A stretch of 37,455 nucleotides of DNA, from assembly GCA_002296965.1 (NCBI GenBank), contig DBIW01000001.1:1-37455 (forward strand). Direction: 5' to 3'. Positions 25,055 through 31,539 of this stretch are shown piece by piece. Within the stretch, counting starts at the first letter, position 1. Every line of letters begins with the position of its first letter. The stretch is from Treponema sp. UBA792. Its GTDB lineage: Bacteria > Spirochaetota > Spirochaetia > Treponematales > Treponemataceae. The translations under genes were made by a program, and so were the position numbers. A model generated the notes under the pieces. The model had not been told where the DNA came from. It did not search any database and saw only the letters and a list, made by a program, of their open reading frames with translations.

Positions 25055-26095
25055 ATGGAAAAGATAATTCTCACAGGGCTCCTACCGGACGAGATAACGG
25101 AATCGCTCGGTCTGGAGCAGAAATTCCGCGGGCGGCAGATCTTCAGATGGATAGGCGCCGGAGCCGGCAACTTCGACATGATGACAAATCTCAGCGCGGA
25201 GCTCCGTACCCGGCTGAAGGACATGGCTCTTCTGCGCTCATCATCAGTAACAGGAACGCTCAGAGATCCCGACGGAACGGTGAAACTCCAGATAACGCTC
25301 CATGACGGCAACGCCGTGGAGACCGTTCTGCTCACCGACAGGGAAGGACGGAGAACCGCCTGCGTCTCCTGCCAGGCCGGCTGCGCGATGGGATGCGCAT
25401 TCTGCCGCACGGGAACACTTGGGCTTGCGAGGAATCTCCTGCCGGGAGAAATAGTGGAGCAGTTCCTCTGGCTTGAGCAGGAGGCCGGAAGACTTGACAA
25501 CATCGTATTCATGGGAATGGGAGAGCCGATGCAGAATCTGGACGGAATCCGGAAGGCTGTGCGGATTCTTACAGACAGGGACGGCCGCGCGCTGTCCGCA
25601 CGGAGAATCACACTGTCAACCTGCGGAATAATAAAAGGAATATATGATCTTGCCGAAAACGGTCCGTCAGTAAGGCTGGCCGTATCGCTGACCACAGCCG
25701 ACCAGAAATTCAGGGAAGAGCTGATGCCCATTGCAAAGGCGAATCCCCTTCCTGAGCTCAAGCGGGCCGTCAGGTTTTTCACCGAAAAGACAGGCAGGCG
25801 CGTAACTCTGGAGGCAGCACTTATGGACGGCGTGAACACTGATACTGACGCCGCCGCGGACATGATGGAATTCGCGGCTGGACTTGACGTGAACATAAAC
25901 CTGATTCCGTGGAATCCGGTGCCGGGACTTCCGTTCAGGGAACCGTCCGCCGGAACAACGGAGAATTTCGCGGAAAGGCTCAGAAGGGCGGGTCTTAATG
26001 TAACGCTCAGGACAAGACGCGGGCGCTCCATAGGAGGAGCCTGCGGCCAGCTCGGAAGGACAGAGGTAAACGACAATGCACAGCAGCAGGACTAG
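25055..26095 (+). CDS. rlmN: 23S rRNA/tRNA adenine-C2 methyltransferase
   Basis: A 346-residue radical SAM enzyme that methylates C2 of A2503 in 23S rRNA and, in some species, A37 of tRNAs. The 4Fe-4S ligands are Cys110, Cys114 and Cys117 (CQAGCAMGCAFC). MGMGEPMQNLDGI is the SAM-binding GEP motif. The methyl-carrying C-terminal cysteine is about residue 330 in GACGQL. Length fits RlmN (about 350-380); Cfr resistance proteins share the fold, and nothing marks this as Cfr. The start lies 4 bases after the TPR gene and its end overlaps the next lipoprotein by 20 bases. Confidence 0.94.
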   Translation: MEKIILTGLLPDEITESLGLEQKFRGRQIFRWIGAGAGNFDMMTNLSAELRTRLKDMALLRSSSVTGTLRDPDGTVKLQITLHDGNAVETVLLTDREGRRTACVSCQAGCAMGCAFCRTGTLGLARNLLPGEIVEQFLWLEQEAGRLDNIVFMGMGEPMQNLDGIRKAVRILTDRDGRALSARRITLSTCGIIKGIYDLAENGPSVRLAVSLTTADQKFREELMPIAKANPLPELKRAVRFFTEKTGRRVTLEAALMDGVNTDTDAAADMMEFAAGLDVNINLIPWNPVPGLPFREPSAGTTENFAERLRRAGLNVTLRTRRGRSIGGACGQLGRTEVNDNAQQQD

Positions 26096-26846
26096 AAAAG
26101 CCGCGGCGGTGTCCGCATCAGCGCTGACTATTATTCTGATGGCATCATGCGCGACGACAAAGAGCACGTCCTCACATGACGAGGGACGGATTCTTCAAAG
26201 CAGGGAATTCCCATACACTCAGGAGACCTGCAGCGAGAATTCTGAATTCCTCGACATGAAGCTGAGCTATCCGGTGTTCTCGTCGGAACGTCTCGCAGAA
26301 CTGAACACACGGGTGCGCAACAGCATAAAAAGCTACAGCGGCTCATTCAAAAAGGCGGCGGAGAGCGACTGGTACATTCTGCGCGATGCTAGAAAGGACG
26401 ATTATCCCGACGGAAAAATTCCTCCGTTCATATATTCCGCCAAAGGAACCGCAGAGACATCCGATGACACGGCAAGCGTGCTCGTCACGACCTACATATA
26501 TAGCGGCGGCGCGCACGGAGCCACCCAGCTCTCATCCTGGACATACAGCGAGAAGGAGCAGAAATTCCTCGACATAACGGAAGCCTCCGGAATGGACCTG
26601 AACGTAATCGCGATGGAATGCAGGGACAGCCTGATTGCCGGACTAAAGTACGGTGACGGTTCCCCCTCATCGGAAGCGGAAAGAAAGCAGTGGATAAGGG
26701 ACGGAACCGCGCCTGAGCACGGAAATTACGAGATATTCACGGTGGACGGCAGGAATCTGACGGTATGGTTCGAGGAATACAAAGTCGCACCATATTCATG
26801 CGGCATCCAGAAGGTGAGGATAAAACTCAGGCGGGGCGGCAACTGA
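26076..26846 (+). CDS. RsiV-like (DUF3298) lipoprotein
   Basis: A 256-residue lipoprotein. The signal peptide (KAAAVSASALTIILMASC) ends in lipobox LMASC, Cys25. The body resembles the DUF4163/DUF3298 pair known from RsiV and PdaC: KLSYPVFSSERLAELNTRVRN, then VTTYIYSGGAHGATQ, then LDITEASG and a terminal SCGIQKVRIKL. In RsiV this domain binds lysozyme and controls an ECF sigma factor; here there is no adjacent sigma factor and no anti-sigma N-terminal segment, so that role is not implied. The start overlaps rlmN by 20 bases, with AGAGG before the ATG. Confidence 0.78.
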   Translation: MHSSRTRKAAAVSASALTIILMASCATTKSTSSHDEGRILQSREFPYTQETCSENSEFLDMKLSYPVFSSERLAELNTRVRNSIKSYSGSFKKAAESDWYILRDARKDDYPDGKIPPFIYSAKGTAETSDDTASVLVTTYIYSGGAHGATQLSSWTYSEKEQKFLDITEASGMDLNVIAMECRDSLIAGLKYGDGSPSSEAERKQWIRDGTAPEHGNYEIFTVDGRNLTVWFEEYKVAPYSCGIQKVRIKLRRGGN

Positions 26847-26863
26847 CTGCCCTGGATTTTTAC

Positions 26864-26892
26864 TTGAATATAAGTCCGGATTCATTTATAAT
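26864..26892 (+). promoter_or_regulatory. Strong promoter for the HMA-like/dehydrogenase pair
   Basis: TTGAAT (26864-26869), 17-base spacer, TATAAT (26887-26892). Start is expected near 26899, giving a leader of about 56 bases with an AGGAG site 9 bases before ATG 26955. Confidence 0.7.
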
Positions 26893-26916
26893 CGGATCCG
26901 TGCTTTTGCTGAGGGA

Positions 26917-26940
26917 GATTATCTTTCCATTTTGATAATC
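26917..26940 (+). promoter_or_regulatory. Leader stem next to the ribosome binding site
   Basis: A perfect inverted repeat GATTATC-N10-GATAATC lies in the leader and ends directly before AGGAG (26941-26945). It could be a DNA operator or an RNA hairpin that affects ribosome access. AT-rich, so chance cannot be excluded. Confidence 0.35.
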
Positions 26941-26954
26941 AGGAGTAATCCGTA

Positions 26955-27164
26955 ATGCAGAAAAAAATTTATGTGGTCGGCATGTTCGATGCTGAATCAG
27001 CGGAAAAAGTTCAGGCCGCGGTCGGAGCCGTAGCCGGTGTCACCGGAGTGACTGCAAATGCGGACAAGGCACAGGTTCTTGTTGATTTCGATGAAACCGC
27101 TGCTGGCACGGAGGATGCGGTGAATGCCGCCATTCAGAGCGCCGGAGTAGATATCGTAGGCTGA
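26955..27164 (+). CDS. HMA-fold small protein lacking the metal-binding CxxC
   Basis: A 69-residue acidic protein. Length and layout match the heavy-metal-associated (CopZ/ferredoxin-like) fold: beta strand KIYVVGM, a helix (AESAEKVQAAVGAVAGV), strand VTGVTANADKAQVLVDF, helix (TEDAVNAAIQSAGV), and the final strand DIVG. In copper chaperones GMxCxxC binds the metal; here the loop reads GMFDAES with no cysteine anywhere in the protein. It is therefore unlikely to carry copper in the usual way. It has a strong promoter and AGGAG site, and its stop overlaps the dehydrogenase start as TGATG. Confidence 0.75.
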   Translation: MQKKIYVVGMFDAESAEKVQAAVGAVAGVTGVTANADKAQVLVDFDETAAGTEDAVNAAIQSAGVDIVG

Positions 27165-28114
27165 TGATTAAGCTTACCGTTCTGGACGGACACGCGCTGA
27201 ATCCGGGGGATCTGTCCTGGGAGCCCCTGCATGATATTGCGGATGTGACTGTATATGAAAGAACCCCGCCGGAGCTTGCTGCTGAACGGATAGCAGATTC
27301 AGCAGCCATTCTTTTGAACAAAGTCCGCATAGACGAAAAAATTCTTTCAAAATGCCCGAACCTCAGATATATCGGTGTCCTTGCGACAGGATATAACGTC
27401 ATTGACCTTGACGCAGCGGCCGCGCACGGAATAACCGTAACGAACATTCCATCCTACAGCACTGATGCCGTAGCCCAGCACGTGTTCGCGCTGATAACAT
27501 ATTTCACAAACAGCGTCGCGCTCCATGCGGAGTCAGTAAGAAAAGGCGGCTGGACAAAAAGCCCGGATTTCTGCTACTGGGAAAGGCCGCTGACGGAACT
27601 GGCGGGAAAGACACTGGGCGTGCTCGGTTTCGGACATATAGGAAAGAAAGTGTGCGCGATAGGAGAGGCTTTCGGAATGAGGACGATATTCCACACAAGA
27701 ACCCCTCCGGCAGCCTCAGACGCGGAATCCGTGCCCTTCGACGATCTGTTCTCCCGATCGGACTTTCTGAGCCTTCATGTTCCGCTTTCCGCCGCCACGG
27801 AGAGAATCGTCAATGCAAGGACGCTCTCGCTCATGAAACCGTCCGCCATTCTCATCAACACGGCGCGGGGCGGATGTGTTGACGAGAAGGAGCTCGCGGC
27901 CGCCCTGAACTGCGGAAGAATCGCAGGATATGCGGCGGATGTCTCCACGGAAGAGCCGATGGACGGGAACAGTCCCCTGCTCCATGCGGAGAACTGCATA
28001 ATCACGCCGCATATAGCATGGGCTCCGCTTGAGACACGGAAACGTCTGCTCGGAATCGCGGCCGACAACCTTAAAAGCTGGCTTGCCGGAACCGCGAAAA
28101 ACACCATATACTGA
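27164..28114 (+). CDS. D-2-hydroxyacid dehydrogenase (glycerate dehydrogenase/hydroxypyruvate reductase type)
   Basis: A 316-residue NAD(P)-dependent oxidoreductase. The Rossmann loop is LGVLGFGHIGKKV. The catalytic triad is Arg235 (NTARGG), Glu264 (DVSTEEP) and His283 (TPHIAWAP). The substrate-side loop LATGYNVIDLDAAAAHGI and the ending ITPHIAWAPLETR resemble glycerate dehydrogenase (HprA/SerA-like without ACT domain) more than D-lactate dehydrogenase. It reduces hydroxypyruvate or glyoxylate, or runs in reverse; the exact substrate cannot be settled. Translation is coupled to the HMA-like gene. It converges on the GH31 gene across a terminator. Confidence 0.85.
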   Translation: MIKLTVLDGHALNPGDLSWEPLHDIADVTVYERTPPELAAERIADSAAILLNKVRIDEKILSKCPNLRYIGVLATGYNVIDLDAAAAHGITVTNIPSYSTDAVAQHVFALITYFTNSVALHAESVRKGGWTKSPDFCYWERPLTELAGKTLGVLGFGHIGKKVCAIGEAFGMRTIFHTRTPPAASDAESVPFDDLFSRSDFLSLHVPLSAATERIVNARTLSLMKPSAILINTARGGCVDEKELAAALNCGRIAGYAADVSTEEPMDGNSPLLHAENCIITPHIAWAPLETRKRLLGIAADNLKSWLAGTAKNTIY

Positions 28115-28160
28115 CAAACTGACGGCCACGTCCTTATACGCTCTGCTTTACCGAAACCAT

Positions 28161-28211
28161 AAAAAATCACCCGGAATACGCACAAGCCGTAGCCTGCATA
28201 TATTCCGGGTG
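28161..28211 (-). terminator. Terminator of the GH31 gene, in a convergent gap
   Basis: An 11-bp perfect stem CACCCGGAATA / TATTCCGGGTG (28168-28178 with 28201-28211) has a 22-base loop. Read on the minus strand it is followed by ATTTTTTAT. On the plus strand only a weaker CTTTT follows, so it may act in both directions with preference for minus. Confidence 0.8.
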
Positions 28212-28270
28212 AAGCCGTACCTTTTGCACGGCGCAAATTCCGGACCGTTCGCCGGTTCCGGCCGTTTTTC

Positions 28271-30253
28271 CTATCTGACTCTTCTGAACACAGGAATCAT
28301 ATCAATCGGAGCGTCAGCCCTTATCACAAGACCTCCATCATACTCCTTTCCGTCATTTATGTTCTCCCATCTTCCGGCCGGAAGATAGACATCCCTGCTG
28401 TATGTGTCGGCCTCAAGCACCGGCGCGACAAGATAGTCGGGACCGAACATATACTGATCGCGCAGTTCCCAGCACTTCTTGTCATCAGGGAATTCATAGA
28501 ACATGGCCCTCATCGCAGGAGCTCCAGTTTCTGACGCCTCCCTCATCACTTCTGCGATGTAGGGCTTGAGCGACTCACGGAGCCTTATCTGCCGCTCCAT
28601 GATTTTCTGCGCGTCCGGACCGTAGCTCCATATTTCGTTCGGGCGGCCGGTATAAAGGTATCCACCTCCGAAATCCTTGTCAGAAAGAGGAGGAATGTCA
28701 TGGGGATCACGGTCGCCGTGAAGCCTGAGGACAGGCGTGAACACCGCGAACTCGAACCATCTCTCAAGCAGCTGGACAAATGCCGGATCCTCCGGATTTC
28801 CGTACATGAAGCCGCCTATGTCCGTGGTCCACCACGGAATTCCCGCGATTCCCATATTTATGCCTTCGACCACAGAATCACGAAGACATTCAAATGTGGA
28901 CTGGACATCACCGTTCCAGAGGACGGTTCCGTACTTCTGGCTGCCGACCCAGGCGCATCTCTCCAGGTTCACGATGTCCTTCTTTCCCATCTCCGTCATC
29001 CCGTCAAAGAAAGCCTTTGAGTACAGCTTGGGATATATGTTCGACACTGCCAGAGCCGGTCCCATCTGATACCTGTAGTTGTCGAAATCATATACGGTAT
29101 AATCCGGCTCGGCGTTGTCAAGCCAGAACATATCTATTCCGTACTTGACATAGTTCTCGTAGCAGACGTTCCAGATATAGCTGCGCGCCTCCGGATTCGT
29201 CGCATCGAATGTGGTGCAGTCACCGTTGAAGTCGTATGTCTGAGGAACACCGCGCTCGGTGCGGACGAGCATTCCCCTGTCAAGCATCTCATAGTAATGG
29301 CTGCATTTCTTGTCGACGGACGGCCATACGGAGACCATGACTTTTGTTCCCATGGCATGAAGCTCGTCGCACATCGCCTTGGGATCCGGCCAGTACTCCG
29401 GATCAAAGCCCCAGTCTCCCTGACGGATCCAATGGAAGAAGTCTATGACAATCACGTCAAGATGGATTCCCATGTCCCTGTATCTGCGTGCGACCGTAAG
29501 AACCTCGTCCTGTGTGCGGTAACGCAGCTTGCACTGCCAGAAACCAAGATAATCGCTTCCGAGAACGGGCGCGCGTCCGACAGCCTCGGTATACTTTCCG
29601 ACAATCTCGGAAGGAGTGTCTCCGGCCGTAATCCAGTAGTCCATCTCGGAAGTTGACTCGGCGGTCCACTCGGTCAGATTCTTTCCGAAAGACGCACGGC
29701 CCACGGCAGGACTGTTCCACAAAAATCCGTAGCCCAGATTTGACAGGGCGAACGGAATTGAAATCTGAGAGTTTCGCTGGGCAAGCTCAAGAACGCATCC
29801 CTTCATGTCGAGATAAGGAGTCTGATACTGCCCCATTCCGAATATCTTCTCGTCATCACGAGAGTCAAAGCGGACTGTAAGCCTGTATGCGCCGCCGTGT
29901 ATTCCCTTGTATTCGCGGTTTATGACCTTCGTGCAGACGCTTTCCCTGCTTGCGGACGGGTCGTAGCTTCTGTGATACTCATGGAGCACAAGCTTTCCGC
30001 CGTTGTAGAAGCTGATTACGCCGTTCGGATTGACTCTGGCAGTGATTTTTCCGTTCCTTATCTCGGCTCCGGTTCCGGCAACTGAGATTTCCGCGGTTCC
30101 CCTGTCAATCTCCTCGGTGAGGCCCCAGTCTTTTTCCGTGAATTCCGGCTCCATGGTTGAACGCACACGGAGAGAATTCTTTCCCCACGGCTCGATTCTG
30201 AGCGTCTCGCCGCCCTTTCTGAAAATCAGAAAATTTTCCTCTTTCTGGAACAT
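28271..30253 (-). CDS. Glycoside hydrolase family 31 (alpha-xylosidase/alpha-glucosidase type)
   Basis: A 660-residue cytoplasmic glycosidase (no signal peptide). The N-terminal beta-sandwich holds the conserved YGMGQ-type segment as FGMGQYQTPYLDM. The barrel has LGFWQCKLRYRTQDEVL, the nucleophile Asp379 in FWLDNAEPD, and the general acid Asp449 in WNGDVQSTF. GIAGIPWWTTDIGGF is another GH31 signature. The enzyme releases alpha-linked sugars from oligosaccharides with retention; YicI-like alpha-xylosidases are the nearest type I recall, but GH31 also includes glucosidases and others. ATG 30253 follows AAGGAAGG by 4 bases. A short dyad lies in its leader (30284-30299). It is transcribed alone. 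Confidence 0.88.
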   Translation of the reverse strand: MFQKEENFLIFRKGGETLRIEPWGKNSLRVRSTMEPEFTEKDWGLTEEIDRGTAEISVAGTGAEIRNGKITARVNPNGVISFYNGGKLVLHEYHRSYDPSASRESVCTKVINREYKGIHGGAYRLTVRFDSRDDEKIFGMGQYQTPYLDMKGCVLELAQRNSQISIPFALSNLGYGFLWNSPAVGRASFGKNLTEWTAESTSEMDYWITAGDTPSEIVGKYTEAVGRAPVLGSDYLGFWQCKLRYRTQDEVLTVARRYRDMGIHLDVIVIDFFHWIRQGDWGFDPEYWPDPKAMCDELHAMGTKVMVSVWPSVDKKCSHYYEMLDRGMLVRTERGVPQTYDFNGDCTTFDATNPEARSYIWNVCYENYVKYGIDMFWLDNAEPDYTVYDFDNYRYQMGPALAVSNIYPKLYSKAFFDGMTEMGKKDIVNLERCAWVGSQKYGTVLWNGDVQSTFECLRDSVVEGINMGIAGIPWWTTDIGGFMYGNPEDPAFVQLLERWFEFAVFTPVLRLHGDRDPHDIPPLSDKDFGGGYLYTGRPNEIWSYGPDAQKIMERQIRLRESLKPYIAEVMREASETGAPAMRAMFYEFPDDKKCWELRDQYMFGPDYLVAPVLEADTYSRDVYLPAGRWENINDGKEYDGGLVIRADAPIDMIPVFRRVR

Positions 30254-30283
30254 AAAACCTTCCTTTGTAACATTGTTCGCCGC

Positions 30284-30299
30284 CTCCGGAATCCCGGAG
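30284..30299 (-). promoter_or_regulatory. Dyad upstream of the GH31 gene
   Basis: CTCCGG-AATC-CCGGAG, with further CCGC/GCGG pairing outside, lies 31 bases before the GH31 ATG and lacks a T-run. It could be a repressor operator for sugar control. No clear promoter with a matching -35 was found; a TATCAT box sits farther upstream on the minus strand. Confidence 0.3.
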
Positions 30300-30436
30300 C
30301 GGAATTATTCTTGAAATGATAGCACATTCTGCCTGTTTTCTCACTGAAATAATTGTATAAAAATACTTATTTTTATAACGGAACACATCGGGACGGCGGC
30401 GCGGATATTTTATTTCTGTTATATCCTGAATCCGCA

Positions 30437-30465
30437 TTGAATTCCGGGGACTTTGTCATTATTTT
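30437..30465 (+). promoter_or_regulatory. Promoter candidate for the alarmone synthetase
   Basis: TTGAAT (30437-30442), 17-base spacer, TATTTT (30460-30465). Start near 30472 supports the ATG at 30540 rather than an in-frame TTG at 30453. Confidence 0.4.
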
Positions 30466-30539
30466 TATCAGAAGAGGAAGACAAAATTCAAGCCGTCCGT
30501 CCGTTCATTTCCGGACAGGGCCGGCATACGGGCAAAAAA

Positions 30540-31295
30540 ATGAGCACAGAAGAAAATTCAGAGGACAACTACGGAATCGGAGACATAAAGGAAAGCCTTG
30601 AGGCGATCACTGAGGAGCAGATACCGGCCGGCGCATCGGCGCTTCCGCAGCTTATGACAAACAAAATAACCGCCGCGGACGACTTCTACAGGATGGCGTT
30701 CCAGTTCCAGCAGATAATGATGATCTACGAGAGCGCGGCAAAGCAAATAGAGACCAAGCTGGAGATTCTGAACAAGGAGAACAAGGTCAGCGGAAAGAGA
30801 AGTCCGATAGACACCGTAAAGTCAAGGATAAAAAGCGCGGACAGCATCGCCGCGAAACTTGCGAAAAGAAATCTTCCAGTCACATTCGAATCCATGATGA
30901 TGAACCTGAATGACATCGCCGGAGTCCGGGTTATATGTCCGTACATATCAGACATATACACGGTGCGCGACATACTGCTGAAGCAGCCGGACATAAAACT
31001 GATAAAACAGAACGACTACATTGAACATCCGAAGGAATCAGGCTACAGAAGTCTTCACATCGTAGTGGAAATTCCAGTCTACCTTGCCAAAAGCGCGCAC
31101 AATGTCCGGGTCGAGATACAGCTGAGAACAATCGCAATGGATTTCTGGGCCAGCCTTGAGCATCAGCTCCATTACAAGACGACGGCGAAGGTTCCGGACA
31201 GCGTAAGGCGGGAACTCTTCCGTGTGGCGGAGACCATAGCCGCGACCGACCGGGAGATGGAGGAGATCGCACTGGAGCTCCAGCAGCTGGAATAA
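30540..31295 (+). CDS. Small alarmone synthetase (RelQ/YjbM-type GTP pyrophosphokinase)
   Basis: A 251-residue single-domain (p)ppGpp synthetase. The synthetase core is complete: KRSPIDTVKSRIKSADSIAAKL, DIAGVRVICPYISDIY, QNDYIEHPKESGYRSLHIVVE (G-loop Tyr) and VEIQLRTIAMDFWASLEHQLHYK. There is no hydrolase (HD), TGS or ACT domain, so it differs from the long RelA/SpoT form. It should make ppGpp or pppGpp in response to transcriptional rather than ribosomal cues. ATG 30540 directly follows an A-run and lacks a strong Shine-Dalgarno; a TTG at 30453 with GGGGA upstream would add 29 residues but overlaps the predicted promoter. Flanked by sugar-use genes on the other strand. Confidence 0.9.
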   Translation: MSTEENSEDNYGIGDIKESLEAITEEQIPAGASALPQLMTNKITAADDFYRMAFQFQQIMMIYESAAKQIETKLEILNKENKVSGKRSPIDTVKSRIKSADSIAAKLAKRNLPVTFESMMMNLNDIAGVRVICPYISDIYTVRDILLKQPDIKLIKQNDYIEHPKESGYRSLHIVVEIPVYLAKSAHNVRVEIQLRTIAMDFWASLEHQLHYKTTAKVPDSVRRELFRVAETIAATDREMEEIALELQQLE

Positions 31296-31391
31296 GGCAT
31301 GATCCGTTCATTCGGCGAATTCTCAGGAGCAAGGCTCAATCCCGAGAGGGAAAGGAATCTCCCCTTCTCCATCAGAAATCCGGAATGAAGC

Positions 31392-31435
31392 CCGGAAAAC
31401 AGAAAAGCTCCGGTGCTGGAAAGCAGCCGGAGCTT
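31392..31435 (-). terminator. Terminator of the GH94 gene
   Basis: AAGCTCCGG (31405-31413) pairs with CCGGAGCTT (31427-31435), and the loop extends the stem with TGCT/AGCA. On the minus strand it is followed by TTTTCTGTTTT. It lies about 105 bases after the GH94 stop. It may also stop plus-strand transcription from the alarmone synthetase weakly. Confidence 0.7.
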
Positions 31436-31539
31436 CACGTCATTCAGGGTTTATTCAAACCGTAAAAACGGATGAGCCAAGGCCTTGAGCGTAAGCGCGC
31501 CTTGGCCAGACGTATTTTTCCGAAACAGAATCCGGAAAC

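Noticed and set aside
24358..26076. A 572-codon open frame on the minus strand opposite the TPR and rlmN genes
   Set aside because: It crosses two well-supported genes, and its Ser/Pro-rich content mirrors their codons.
25055..26095. rlmN as a Cfr antibiotic-resistance gene
   Set aside because: It sits in a housekeeping operon, its codon use matches its neighbours, and it has the RlmN C-terminal GACGQL layout; nothing indicates transfer.
26076..26846. The RsiV-like lipoprotein as an anti-sigma factor
   Set aside because: There is no adjacent ECF sigma factor, no cytoplasmic anti-sigma domain, and the N-terminus is a lipoprotein signal.
31299..31388. A 29-codon frame after the alarmone synthetase (MIRSFGEFSGARLNPERERN...)
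   Set aside because: Too short, no clear ribosome site beyond AAGG near the preceding stop, no recognisable pattern; it could be read-through remnant sequence.
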